A DNA stretch of 42,658 nucleotides from Cellvibrionales bacterium UBA1963 (GCA_002336035.1 DDED01000214.1:1-42658); one strand, 5' to 3'; counted from the first letter of the stretch, positions 25,920 through 34,508 are shown. Numbers and translations are program-made. Notes: generated by a model from the sequence alone, not told the origin.

Positions 25920-26768
25920 GTGGATCAATTTAATTCGTTGGCAGTGCCCCATCAAGCGCGTAAGCGGTTTGGGCAAAACTTTCTCCAAGATGGTGCGATC
26001 ATCGACCGTATTGTTCGCGCCATTGGGCCCGCAGTGGACGATCGTTTAATTGAAATCGGCCCTGGTCAAGGCGCTTTGACCTTACCGCTAGTAGAACATC
26101 TCAGCGAGCATGCTTCATTAGATCTACTTGAAATTGATCGCGACCTTGCCGCTCAACTTGACCGTCGATTTGCTCATGACTCACGGATTAATCTTCACCA
26201 AATCGACGCGCTCAATTTTGATTTTGTTAGCCTTCGCCAGCAAGGGCACAAAGCGCTGCGAGTGTTTGGAAACTTACCTTATAACATTTCAACCCCATTG
26301 ATTTTTCATTTACTCGAGCAATGCAGTCAAGTCGATCATCAACGAGTCATTAATGATATGCACTTTATGCTTCAACGTGAAGTCGTTGACCGAATGGCAG
26401 CCCAACCCGGCACAAAAACCTATGGCCGACTCAGTGTTATGACGCAATATTACTGCACAGTAGAGCCATTATTTGAAGTGCCACCTGAGGCGTTTAACCC
26501 CCAACCAAAAGTGATGTCAATGATTGTTCGCTTACAGCCTTTTGAATCATTGCCCATTATTGCCAATAACCCGACTGTCTTACACCAAGTTGTCAAAGCT
26601 GCTTTTTCTCAACGGCGTAAAACACTGCGTAATGGCCTTAAACATTTAATAAACATTGATCAATTAGAGCAACTTGACATTAATCATACGGCCAGAGCAG
26701 AAACTCTGCCATTGACGGCCTTCGTTAAGATTGCTAACTTTCTTAATGAATCAGCACCCACCAGCTAA
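25920..26768 (+). CDS. rsmA: 16S rRNA (adenine1518/1519-N6)-dimethyltransferase
   Basis: Dimethylates two adjacent adenines near the 3' end of 16S rRNA in late 30S assembly (KsgA). 282 residues. Motif X KRFGQNFLQD near residue 15-24, motif I EIGPGQGALT, and the catalytic NLPYNIST. FNPQPKVMSMIVRL and AFSQRRKTLRNGLK mark the C-terminal domain. The start codon is GTG at 25920, 12 bases after the pdxA stop; the conserved N-terminus supports it. Confidence 0.97.
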   Translation: MDQFNSLAVPHQARKRFGQNFLQDGAIIDRIVRAIGPAVDDRLIEIGPGQGALTLPLVEHLSEHASLDLLEIDRDLAAQLDRRFAHDSRINLHQIDALNFDFVSLRQQGHKALRVFGNLPYNISTPLIFHLLEQCSQVDHQRVINDMHFMLQREVVDRMAAQPGTKTYGRLSVMTQYYCTVEPLFEVPPEAFNPQPKVMSMIVRLQPFESLPIIANNPTVLHQVVKAAFSQRRKTLRNGLKHLINIDQLEQLDINHTARAETLPLTAFVKIANFLNESAPTS

Positions 26769-26806
26769 TTACAGTGCCAATAAAAACCAGAGCGTAGAAA
26801 TGACCC

Positions 26807-27199
26807 ATGAATACAGAACAACTTAAGTTACAACAGAGTATAGAAGTTAACGTTCAGCCTCGCTACCTTCCTGAACAATCCAATGAAGAAGTTGCTGAAT
26901 ATACCTTTGCCTATACTGTTTGTATTGCCAACAATAGTGAGCATAGCGTTCAGCTATTAGCGAGGCATTGGATCATCACTGATGGCAACAACACAATTAG
27001 GGAAATTGAAGGTGAAGGCGTTGTGGGGCAACAACCCGACATTTTACCTGGTGAATCGTATCGCTACAGCAGCGGCGCAATACTATCAACAAAAACTGGC
27101 ACTATGGAAGGCAGTTATAAAATGCGTAGTTTTGAGGGCATAGACTTTAATGCCATTATCAAACCCTTTGGGTTGGTTCACCCTAACTCACTTCAATAA
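26807..27199 (+). CDS. apaG: ApaG domain protein (Co2+/Mg2+ efflux-associated)
   Basis: Small beta-sandwich (fibronectin-III-like) protein of the ApaG family; E. coli mutants are linked to cobalt resistance but the molecular role is not defined. 130 residues (E. coli 125). Conserved blocks are RYLPEQSNEEVAEYTFAYTV, RHWIITDGN, EGEGVVGQQPDILPGESYRY and GTMEGSYKM. Placed between rsmA and apaH, as is usual. Confidence 0.95.
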   Translation: MNTEQLKLQQSIEVNVQPRYLPEQSNEEVAEYTFAYTVCIANNSEHSVQLLARHWIITDGNNTIREIEGEGVVGQQPDILPGESYRYSSGAILSTKTGTMEGSYKMRSFEGIDFNAIIKPFGLVHPNSLQ

Positions 27200-27237
27200 T
27201 TTAAGGCCATGCTGATCATTCATGCTCGGACAGTGTT

Positions 27238-28062
27238 ATGACGCAATACGCAGTAGGCGACATTCAAGGGTGTTATGCAGAATTAATTGACTGTTTAGAC
27301 CAGGTCAACTTTAATCCCAAAAGTGACTGCCTTTGGGTGGCCGGTGACATGATAAATCGAGGTCCCGACTCTTTAACAACGTTAGAGTTCCTCTATCAAC
27401 ATCGAAACAGCTTACGCTGCGTGCTTGGTAATCACGACTTGCATCTGATGGCAATTTATTTTGGCCATCGTAAAGCAAAAAAAAGTGACACTATTGACCC
27501 CATACTGAACCATCCCAATTGCGATCTTTGGATTGATTGGCTTCGCCAGCAACCGCTTTGCGTCTTTGATCCTAATACCCAGTTTTTTATGTCACACGCC
27601 GGTTTACCGCCGCAATGGTCAGTCACACAAGCGCTCGCCTACAGCGAAGAAATATCATCTGTTTTAAAGAGTGATGGCATAGAAAAATTTTTAACCAATA
27701 TGTACGGCAATACCCCAACGCATTGGAAAAACGACCTGACCGGTATTGAACGTCTGCGATGCATAACCAACTATTTGACCCGCATGCGTATATGCGATGT
27801 CGACGGTGGCTTAGAATTTGACTACAAAGGCGACTTAACCAACATACCCGCAGGGTACCATGCTTGGTTCAAACATCCCCATCGACAATCGAGCAATGAA
27901 AAAATTATTTTCGGCCACTGGGCTTCTCTTGGCGGTTACACCGATCACCATACTTTATTTGGTCTCGACACAGCCTGTGTTTGGGGGCAATACTTGACAC
28001 TAATGCAACTCGATACTCAGCAATACTTTACTGCCAATGCACAGCCGAGACCCAGCCAATGA
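27238..28062 (+). CDS. apaH: Bis(5'-nucleosyl)-tetraphosphatase, symmetrical
   Basis: Hydrolyses Ap4A to two ADP and also removes Np4 caps from RNA in E. coli. 274 residues. Calcineurin-like metallophosphatase motifs: YAVGDIQGCYAEL (Asp, with Gln where many have His), VAGDMINRGPDS, VLGNHDLHLMA and the C-terminal FGHWASLGG. Downstream cca overlaps by 4 bases (ATGA at 28059-28062), so the two are coupled. Its presence with rppH in the same window places two RNA 5'-end decapping enzymes close together. Confidence 0.96.
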   Translation: MTQYAVGDIQGCYAELIDCLDQVNFNPKSDCLWVAGDMINRGPDSLTTLEFLYQHRNSLRCVLGNHDLHLMAIYFGHRKAKKSDTIDPILNHPNCDLWIDWLRQQPLCVFDPNTQFFMSHAGLPPQWSVTQALAYSEEISSVLKSDGIEKFLTNMYGNTPTHWKNDLTGIERLRCITNYLTRMRICDVDGGLEFDYKGDLTNIPAGYHAWFKHPHRQSSNEKIIFGHWASLGGYTDHHTLFGLDTACVWGQYLTLMQLDTQQYFTANAQPRPSQ

Positions 28063-29273
28063 AAGTCTATTTAGTCGGTGGCGCTGTTCGTGACCAACTG
28101 CTGGGACTGCCCGTAACGGAACGGGACTGGGTGGTGGTCGGAGGATCTGTCGCCGAATTAGAAACGCTTCAGTACCAACAAGTCGGTAAAGACTTTCCCG
28201 TTTTTCTACACCCAGACACTAAAGAAGAATATGCATTAGCTCGTACCGAGCGTAAACGAGGGCTCGGCCACACAGGCTTTACGGTTGACGCCAATCCAGA
28301 TGTCAGTCTCGAGCAAGACTTGTCGCGTCGAGACTTAACCATTAATGCAATTGCGCAAGACGATGCAGGGCAGTTAATTGACCCCTACCATGGGCTCAAA
28401 GATATACAGCAGCGCCAATTACGGCATATTTCTTCTGCCTTTAACGAGGATCCGCTTCGGGTGCTAAGAGTTGCTCGCTTTCATGCTAGGCTGGCTCATC
28501 TAGGCTTTTCTATTGCCCAAGAAACACTTTTTTTGATGCGCGATATTAGCCGTTCTGGCGAATTAACAACACTTTCAGCCGAGCGTATTTGGCGTGAATT
28601 TAGTCTTGCGCTTAACCAGAAATCGCCTCAGGTATTTATTCAAACACTGCAGCAATGCGAGGCATTGGCAGCTTTATTGCCTGAACTTGACCGTTGTTTT
28701 GATCAGTATGACAACATGCGAAATGTTGCTGGTCAAATTGGTCGACGCACGCTCGACGCATTATCTTACAGTGCCAGACAAGACTTATCTGGACCCGTTC
28801 GCTGGTCGCTGTGCCTCCACGGTATCAATAACCTAAGTAGGGTGAAAAATATCACCGCTAAAACGATTGCGCCTGAAGCAGACGATAAAGTTAAAGCTAT
28901 TACGCGTCGATTAAAAGTGCCCAACGAATACAGTGAACTCGCATCATTAGCCGTTCAGTATTGCGACCATGTGATGCAAGCAAAAAACAGTAAGCCCGAC
29001 TTAATTATTAACTTATTTGATCGCTGCGATGTCTGGCGAAGACCAGAAAGATTTGAACAGCTGCTCTATTGCTGCGAGGCATTGAGTGCCACTAATCATG
29101 AACAAGCGCATGCGGTATTAGGTTCAATCACTTTTTTACGAACAGCTTACCAGCGTTGCCATCAAATTAACGCCGAACAATTTGTCAAAGCAGGACTGCA
29201 AGGAAAAGCGATAGGCGAATCACTCAGAAACGCTCGTAAAATATGCTTGGCTGAATTAAAGCATCAATTCTAG
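28059..29273 (+). CDS. cca: CCA tRNA nucleotidyltransferase with degenerate HD domain
   Basis: Adds or repairs the 3' CCA of tRNAs without a template. 404 residues (E. coli 412). The N-terminal class II polymerase head has GGAVRDQLLG, ERDWVVVGG (Glu21 and Asp23 where E. coli has Asp21 and Asp23), ARTERKRG, RRDLTINAIA and DPLRVLRVARFHAR. The C-terminal region still aligns with E. coli (RLKVPNE, KPDLIINLFDRCDVWRRPER), but the HD phosphohydrolase residues are gone: the E. coli LCHDLGKG stretch appears as CLHGINN and no HHGHG follows. CCA addition should remain; 2',3'-cyclic phosphodiesterase/phosphatase activity should not. Start chosen from the apaH overlap; the open frame reaches back to 27981. 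Confidence 0.93.
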   Translation: MKVYLVGGAVRDQLLGLPVTERDWVVVGGSVAELETLQYQQVGKDFPVFLHPDTKEEYALARTERKRGLGHTGFTVDANPDVSLEQDLSRRDLTINAIAQDDAGQLIDPYHGLKDIQQRQLRHISSAFNEDPLRVLRVARFHARLAHLGFSIAQETLFLMRDISRSGELTTLSAERIWREFSLALNQKSPQVFIQTLQQCEALAALLPELDRCFDQYDNMRNVAGQIGRRTLDALSYSARQDLSGPVRWSLCLHGINNLSRVKNITAKTIAPEADDKVKAITRRLKVPNEYSELASLAVQYCDHVMQAKNSKPDLIINLFDRCDVWRRPERFEQLLYCCEALSATNHEQAHAVLGSITFLRTAYQRCHQINAEQFVKAGLQGKAIGESLRNARKICLAELKHQF

Positions 29274-29326
29274 TGACACAGGCCCTGTAAATACACAGTG
29301 AATGCACTAAAAAAGATTCCAAAACT

Positions 29327-29683
29327 CTATGAACGGCAAAGACTGCTAGTGATAGCCGCGCAACTAGCCGCTTGAATCGCCAAAGGTTTTCGAATAGTGA
29401 CCGTCAAATCTAAGATGGCTGGATGTTGGTCGAGCAAATAACGTAGCAGTCGCTCTATTAATGTTTCAATTAACAAGCAATCTTGAGATCGGGTAAAGTC
29501 ATTCACCTGTTTAGCTACGCAAGCGTAATCAACGCTGGCATCAAGATTGTCACCGTCAGCTGCATCACTGATATCAACCTGCATGTCGACGTCAAAATAC
29601 AGGCGTTGCTCAACATGTTTTTCCCACTCACAAAGACCAATTACGGTATCGACAGCAAGATCTTCAATAAAAATATTCGCCAC
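29327..29683 (-). CDS. folB: Dihydroneopterin aldolase
   Basis: Cleaves dihydroneopterin to 6-hydroxymethyl-dihydropterin in folate synthesis. 118 residues, the usual size. IEDLAVDTVIGLCEWEK at the N-terminus, Glu in LIETLIERL and the active-site Lys in VTIRKPLAI are present. The start is GTG at 29683 with AGGAG seven bases upstream. In many relatives plsY sits between folB and tsaD; here only 44 bases separate them. Convergent with cca. Confidence 0.95.
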   Translation of the reverse strand: MANIFIEDLAVDTVIGLCEWEKHVEQRLYFDVDMQVDISDAADGDNLDASVDYACVAKQVNDFTRSQDCLLIETLIERLLRYLLDQHPAILDLTVTIRKPLAIQAASCAAITSSLCRS

Positions 29684-29727
29684 TACTATACTCCTACATT
29701 ATATGAATTGTGACCTTATACCACCGG

Positions 29728-30756
29728 TCACATGGCATCTAATTCTGTCAATGGCCAACGCGGCCTAACGTTTATTGTAAGTGGCTCTCGATGGCCTGAC
29801 TGCAAACGTAAAGCCCCAGCAAGAGCGATCATTGCGCCGTTATCAGTGCAATACTCAGGCCGCGCATAAAAAACGCTCGCCTGTTGCCTACTCGTCATTT
29901 CTTCTAGCACTGAACGCAGACGTTGATTTGCGCTCACACCTCCAGCTATGACTAACCGCTTGTGCCCCGTCTGCTTCAAAGCGCGCTTGCATTTAATGGC
30001 CAAGGTACTCACTACGGCATCTTCAAACGCGTACGCGATGTCAGCCTTGGTTTGCGGCTTAAGCTCAACTTCTTGCTGCTGACATTGAATAATAGTATTT
30101 CTTGCCGATGTTTTTAAGCCACTAAAGCTAAAATCAAGACCCGGTCTGTTAACCATAGGCCGCGGAAAAGTAAAACGGCCCGGCTCGCCAGACTCAGCTA
30201 ACTTAGCAATTTTTGGCCCACCAGGGTAACTCAAGCCAAGCATCTTAGCCGTTTTATCGAAGGCCTCACCCGCCGCGTCATCAAGCGATTCACCCAGCAG
30301 TCGATAATCGCCCAATGCCACCACTTCGATTAATTGCGTATGGCCGCCAGACACTAATAAAGCAACAAACGGCAAGTCAGGAGACTGGTCCTCGAGCATT
30401 GGTGCTAAGAGGTGTCCTTCCATATGATGAACGCCTACAGCAGGAATGCCCCAAGCCATAGCTAATGATCGCCCAATAGAGGCGCCAACCAGCAACGCCC
30501 CGATTAATCCGGGACCTGCGGTATAAGCAATGCCGTCGATAGCTGACGCATCAATGTTCGCGTCAGCCATCAGATGTTTAATCATGGGCAAGGTCTTTCG
30601 GATATGATCGCGTGACGCTAGTTCGGGCACTACGCCGCCATATTCCATGTGTAAATCAATCTGGCTGTGGAGGGCCTCGCAAATCAATCCTTGCTCTGTA
30701 TCATAAAATGCGATGCCCGTTTCATCACAGGAACTCTCTATACCCAGCACTAACAT
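29728..30756 (-). CDS. tsaD: tRNA N6-adenosine threonylcarbamoyltransferase
   Basis: Catalytic subunit that makes t6A37 in ANN-decoding tRNAs, working with TsaB, TsaE and TsaC. 342 residues. ASKHA fold with LGIESSCDETGIA (phosphate loop), metal-binding His111 and His115 in HHMEGHLLAP, FPRPMVNRPGLDFSFSGLKT, GGVSANQRLR and the late metal Asp in YCTDNGAMIALAG. In most gammaproteobacteria tsaD is directly divergent from rpsU; here a lipoprotein gene on the same strand as tsaD lies in between. Confidence 0.97.
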   Translation of the reverse strand: MLVLGIESSCDETGIAFYDTEQGLICEALHSQIDLHMEYGGVVPELASRDHIRKTLPMIKHLMADANIDASAIDGIAYTAGPGLIGALLVGASIGRSLAMAWGIPAVGVHHMEGHLLAPMLEDQSPDLPFVALLVSGGHTQLIEVVALGDYRLLGESLDDAAGEAFDKTAKMLGLSYPGGPKIAKLAESGEPGRFTFPRPMVNRPGLDFSFSGLKTSARNTIIQCQQQEVELKPQTKADIAYAFEDAVVSTLAIKCKRALKQTGHKRLVIAGGVSANQRLRSVLEEMTSRQQASVFYARPEYCTDNGAMIALAGALRLQSGHREPLTINVRPRWPLTELDAM

Positions 30757-30818
30757 ATGATCGCTATTACCTATTACTTCTGTTTAACGCTATTAGTGAG
30801 CGCTCAACGAATATCAAC

Positions 30819-31310
30819 TTATAAGCCTTGAATTTTACTGACACGAAAATTGCTTCCACTGGACAGTAATTTTACTCTATCACCGGCCATCAGCGCAGTA
30901 AGATTAGGATCGATGGCCTGAACAACGGATATCACCTCGCCATGATCTAGCTGAATGGTATACTCCATGCCTTGGGCTTTAGTCATCGCACTTTCTGCTT
31001 TAGCGCCCAATACCGCCGCAGCCGTACCCACTATCACGGCAGCCACTTCACCGGTTCGGCCATCGTCTACACCTGCACCTGCGATGGCGCCAACCGCGCC
31101 CCCAACCATACTACCAATACCAGTTTTCGTCCCTTCAATCATGACGGCTCTTGCATCAATAATTTTTCCAAGTTGGACTTCTTGAATCGCTCTGGCTTCA
31201 TCGCGTGAGTAGCTCGTACCCGTCTGCTGAGTCGGCACTGAACAGGCAACCACACTCAGCAAGCCAACTACGGCAACCATTTTTGTGGATATATTGAGCA
31301 TTTTCATCAT
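30819..31310 (-). CDS. Glycine-zipper outer-membrane lipoprotein (SlyB/Pcp-like)
   Basis: Small lipoprotein, probably in the outer membrane. 163 residues. Signal peptide with lipobox LSVVAC (Cys23), so it is a substrate of Lgt encoded in this window. A glycine-zipper double helix spans about 65-103 (GTKTGIGSMVGGAVGAIAG, then VAAVIVGTAAAVLGAK). The C-terminal part (GMEYTIQLDHGEVISVVQ) forms the beta-rich SlyB-like tail. AGGA lies five bases before the ATG at 31310. SlyB-type proteins bind LPS and stabilise the outer membrane in enteric bacteria; that role is inference here. Confidence 0.85.
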   Translation of the reverse strand: MMKMLNISTKMVAVVGLLSVVACSVPTQQTGTSYSRDEARAIQEVQLGKIIDARAVMIEGTKTGIGSMVGGAVGAIAGAGVDDGRTGEVAAVIVGTAAAVLGAKAESAMTKAQGMEYTIQLDHGEVISVVQAIDPNLTALMAGDRVKLLSSGSNFRVSKIQGL

Positions 31311-31790
31311 TGGATTCCTTTTAAGAGAGTCACGGGTAAAGGGTTAATATTACGAGAATACCACCGAACGTAAACAAACGATTCATGAGTCGTCTTTATT
31401 TTGACCGAAAATGATCAGGATTACTGCTTACTTAATTCCATTATTGCCGCATACAGTACTAAAGAGCCTAAAAATACATTGAAGTTAATGGCCAATTAAT
31501 GTGTAAATAACCATTTAAAACAATTATTTAGCATCAATAGTCGAGGTTGGTTGCAGAAGTCAGATTTCTATCGAGTCAATGAAGCGTTCGATTTATTCCA
31601 AAACGGCCAGTAACGCCATCGAAGCACAGTGATATTAAAGAAAACCCGCTTCAGGCTTTGCAATTTACCGCGAGGCTGTATAGAATTGCCGCCCTGTGAG
31701 GATTGGCCTAGATAAGTACGTGTTTTTCACCTAGTCAGCCTCGTCAATGAATAAGATCAACCCTTAACCCAGACAAATAGTTGAGTTTAT
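31311..31790. promoter_or_regulatory. Divergent control region between the lipoprotein gene and rpsU
   Basis: 480 bases without a gene. A strong promoter for rpsU lies at its right end (separate entry), leaving a 5' leader of about 100 bases. In that leader GAGG near 31699 and CCTC near 31739, and two copies of CTAG between them, can pair into an imperfect hairpin. The left two thirds are AT-rich and show nothing else I can name. Confidence 0.4.
31658..31686 (+). promoter_or_regulatory. Predicted sigma-70 promoter of the rpsU-yqeY-dnaG-rpoD operon
   Basis: TTGCAA (31658-31663), 17 bases, TAGAAT (31681-31686). Four and five of six bases match consensus at ideal spacing. Transcription would begin near 31693, about 100 bases before rpsU. 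Confidence 0.6.
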
Positions 31791-32006
31791 ATGCCACAAG
31801 TCAGAGTAAAAGATAACGAGCCCTTCGATATAGCCTTGCGTCGTTTTAAGCGCTCATGCGAGAAGGCTGGCGTAATAGCGGAAGTCCGTCGCCGTGAATT
31901 TTACGAAAAACCAACCTCTGTCCGTAAGCGCAAAGCCGCTGCTGCCGTCAAACGGCATCAAAAGAAATCAGGTCGCGATATTCGTTCAAGAGTGCGTTTA
32001 TACTAA
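31791..32006 (+). CDS. rpsU: 30S ribosomal protein S21
   Basis: Small basic ribosomal protein that helps initiation on the 30S subunit. 71 residues, the exact E. coli length. The sequence begins PQVRVKDNEPFDIALRRFKR and ends KSGRDIRSRVRLY, nearly standard for gammaproteobacteria. First gene of the macromolecular-synthesis operon; followed by an intrinsic terminator that would let S21 be made in excess over DnaG and RpoD. Confidence 0.98.
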   Translation: MPQVRVKDNEPFDIALRRFKRSCEKAGVIAEVRRREFYEKPTSVRKRKAAAAVKRHQKKSGRDIRSRVRLY

Positions 32007-32027
32007 GTTCACTCTCGCTTAGTCACG

Positions 32028-32053
32028 AAAACCCGGCCCTGTGTCGGGTTTTT
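32028..32053 (+). terminator. Intrinsic terminator between rpsU and yqeY
   Basis: AAAACCCGGC and GTCGGGTTTT pair across a short CCTGT loop (one G-T wobble), with the T-run continuing to 32053. It stands 22 bases after the rpsU stop. E. coli has a terminator in the corresponding place between rpsU and dnaG, giving partial read-through. Confidence 0.85.
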
Positions 32054-32070
32054 GCTTTAAAGGCTAAGCG

Positions 32071-32090
32071 TCTGCCACTATCTGCCACTA
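32071..32090 (+). repeat. Tandem duplication of a 10-base unit
   Basis: TCTGCCACTA occurs twice in direct succession just after the rpsU terminator. It is followed by TATACT near 32098-32103, which could be a -10 of an internal promoter for yqeY-dnaG, with the repeat lying over the -35 area. Confidence 0.6.
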
Positions 32091-32164
32091 TTCGCGTTAT
32101 ACTATTAACCATCAAGATTCATCGATCACTCATGCCTAATCGGCAACACCAGCGAGGATAACCA

Positions 32165-32617
32165 GTGAGTAAGTGCGACCAAAAAATAGCTATCGAAGCG
32201 GCCATGAAAGATGCTATGCGAGCAAAAGATAAACCAAAATTGGGCACTATTCGCCTGATTTTAGCCGACATCAAACGCATTGAAGTCGATGAGCGCATCG
32301 ATATTGATGATCAACGTATTTTAACCGTTATGGATAAAATGCTCAAACAACGACGCGATTCAATTGAGCAATACCGTGCAGCCAATCGCGATGATTTAGC
32401 GTTGATTGAAGAGCAAGAAATGATTGTGATTCAAAGCTTTTTACCCACGCCACTCAGCGATGAAGAAATTACTGAACTCATCAATACTGCTATTTCTGAT
32501 ACCGGAGCTACGAGTATCAAAGATATGGGAAAAATAATGGCGCAATTAAAACCAACATTACAAGGCCGCGCAGATATCGGTGCAGTCAGCGGTAAAATCA
32601 AAGCGGCGCTGGGCTAA
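32165..32617 (+). CDS. GatB/YqeY domain-containing protein
   Basis: Small helical protein related to the tRNA-binding tail of the GatB amidotransferase subunit; its role is unknown. 150 residues. Conserved blocks are AMKDAMRAKDKPKLGTIRL, EQYRAANRDDL, EEQEMIVIQSFLPTPLSDEE and KDMGKIMAQLKPTLQGRAD. The start codon is GTG at 32165 with GAGGA six bases upstream. YqeY between rpsU and dnaG is the common arrangement outside the Enterobacteriaceae, including Pseudomonas. Confidence 0.92.
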   Translation: MSKCDQKIAIEAAMKDAMRAKDKPKLGTIRLILADIKRIEVDERIDIDDQRILTVMDKMLKQRRDSIEQYRAANRDDLALIEEQEMIVIQSFLPTPLSDEEITELINTAISDTGATSIKDMGKIMAQLKPTLQGRADIGAVSGKIKAALG

Positions 32618-32636
32618 GTAGGATGATTGACTGATT

Positions 32637-34493
32637 ATGGCGGGCCGAATTCCACAACATTTTATCGACGACATTCTCGATCGTGTCGATATTGTTGAAG
32701 TCATTGATCGACGCGTCAGCCTCAAAAAAACGGGCCGCAACTATTCTGCTTGCTGTCCATTTCATAATGAAAAAACCCCTTCCTTTAGTGTCAATCCCGA
32801 TAAACAGTTTTTTTACTGCTTTGGCTGTGGCGCCGGTGGCAACAGCATCGGCTTTATTATGGATTACGAAAATCTCGATTTTCCCGCTGCGGTAGAGTCA
32901 CTCGCCAGTGTCGCCGGTTTAGAGGTTCCGCGAGAAGCCAGCAATTCCGTCGAGCAACGGCAACGAAAAAGTGAATCACAAGGCCTTTACGACACATTAG
33001 CTTGGGCAGCAAAACATTTTCAATTGCAATTGCGTCAACACAGCAACAAGGCGCAAGCCATTGATTACCTTAAAAATAGAGGATTAAGTGGCGAAGTAGC
33101 CCGAGATTTTGGCATTGGCTATGCCCCACCCGGCTGGGACCATTTACTCAACGCCCTTGCACTTGGTGAGCAACGACCTCGTCAGATAAAGCAACTAGAA
33201 ACTTGTGGCATGCTAGTCAAAAAAGACAACGGCGACTTTTATGACCGCTTTCGAGAGCGCATTATCTTTCCTATCCGAGATAATCGTGGCCGCGTTATCG
33301 CGTTTGGCGGCCGCGTTCTCAATGACGATAAACCGAAATATTTAAACTCTCCCGAGACCCCAGTGTTTTCGAAACAACGGGAACTTTATGGCTTGTTTGA
33401 GGCACGAAAAGCCAATCGTCAACTCGACTATATTCTGATGGTCGAGGGGTATATGGACGTGGTGTCATTGGTGCAGTTTGGTATTACCAATGCTGTGGCC
33501 ACTCTCGGCACAGCCAGCAGTATTGTTCATCTCGAAAAAATATTTCGCCATAGTTCAAAACTGGTCGTCTGCTTTGATGGCGATGCGGCCGGGAAAAAAG
33601 CCGCAACACGGTTACTAGAAACCGCTTTACCAGCAATGACGGATGGCCGCGAGATATGCTTTTTATTTTTACCTGACGGCGAAGACCCCGACACCTATGT
33701 TCGTCAACATGGCAAAATCGCTTTTGGTGCGCAAGTCGATAACGCGACACCATTGGAAGTTTTATTGATTGAAACGGCAAGCGAAGGCATTAAACTTAAC
33801 TCGGATGCAGGCAAGGCAAAATTAAGCCAACGTGCCCTGCCGCTAATCCAACAACTGCCTCACGGTGTGTTTAAGCAACTCATGCTAAGAAAGTTAGCGT
33901 CTATTACCGGTGCCGACATTCATTTACTGGCGTCACAAGAGGCAACAATATCGGCGAAGAAAAGTCAGTCGGCAGCTGAGGCTATCAGCAGTTCGCCTCG
34001 GCCTGCCGCTAAAGCAACGGATAAAGACGCACGCCCAGCAGACACCCAAGTCACTATTGGTCTTGAAAAAACACCGATGGTTTGGGCGATTGCTTTACTG
34101 CTGCATTATCCACAGCTAGCTGATCAACATTCACTGCCTAGCTGCATTGATCAATTCAATAGCGAGGAAGCGAAGCTACTGCGTTTACTCATGAGTCATA
34201 TTCAGACGCAACGTCAAACGGTCACCACGAGTCAGCTATTGGGATATTGGCACGGCACAGCAGAATCAGGGGCCCTAAATCACTGCGCGAGTCGGCATAA
34301 AACACCCGAAAATATCGCAGTAGCCGAGCAAGAGTTTGTTGATATTCTGTCCAGCATTGAGCGGCAATTTGCCCGTCACCAACGCAGCCAATTAGTCGCA
34401 GCATTAATGAAAAAACCCCTGTCAGCATTAAGTGATGACGAAAAAAATACCCTAAAATCGGTGAATTCATCGCGAGCTAAAAAAATCGATTAA
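32637..34493 (+). CDS. dnaG: DNA primase
   Basis: Synthesises RNA primers at the replication fork. 618 residues. The N-terminal zinc-ribbon ligands are exact: Cys40, His43, Cys61, Cys64. The TOPRIM core has MVEGYMDVVSLVQFGI (Glu) and VVCFDGDAAGKKAA (DGD). A linker rich in Ala/Ser/Lys (about 435-470) leads to the helical DnaB-binding C-terminal domain. It begins 19 bases after yqeY. The last codons form half of a perfect 14-pair hairpin spanning the stop codon. Confidence 0.98.
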   Translation: MAGRIPQHFIDDILDRVDIVEVIDRRVSLKKTGRNYSACCPFHNEKTPSFSVNPDKQFFYCFGCGAGGNSIGFIMDYENLDFPAAVESLASVAGLEVPREASNSVEQRQRKSESQGLYDTLAWAAKHFQLQLRQHSNKAQAIDYLKNRGLSGEVARDFGIGYAPPGWDHLLNALALGEQRPRQIKQLETCGMLVKKDNGDFYDRFRERIIFPIRDNRGRVIAFGGRVLNDDKPKYLNSPETPVFSKQRELYGLFEARKANRQLDYILMVEGYMDVVSLVQFGITNAVATLGTASSIVHLEKIFRHSSKLVVCFDGDAAGKKAATRLLETALPAMTDGREICFLFLPDGEDPDTYVRQHGKIAFGAQVDNATPLEVLLIETASEGIKLNSDAGKAKLSQRALPLIQQLPHGVFKQLMLRKLASITGADIHLLASQEATISAKKSQSAAEAISSSPRPAAKATDKDARPADTQVTIGLEKTPMVWAIALLLHYPQLADQHSLPSCIDQFNSEEAKLLRLLMSHIQTQRQTVTTSQLLGYWHGTAESGALNHCASRHKTPENIAVAEQEFVDILSSIERQFARHQRSQLVAALMKKPLSALSDDEKNTLKSVNSSRAKKID

Positions 34494-34508
34494 ACGATTT
34501 TTTTAGCT
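34475..34508 (+). terminator. Perfect 14-base inverted repeat across the dnaG stop codon
   Basis: AGCTAAAAAAATCG, loop ATTAAA, then CGATTTTTTTAGCT: 14 perfect pairs, the left arm lying inside the last dnaG codons and the stop TAA in the loop. The seven T are inside the right arm, not after it. It could act as a two-way terminator or as an mRNA processing/stability element separating dnaG from rpoD. Confidence 0.55.

Noticed and set aside
29278..29288. ACAGG-C-CCTGT between cca and folB as a terminator
   Set aside because: The one-base centre leaves no usable loop and no T-run follows.
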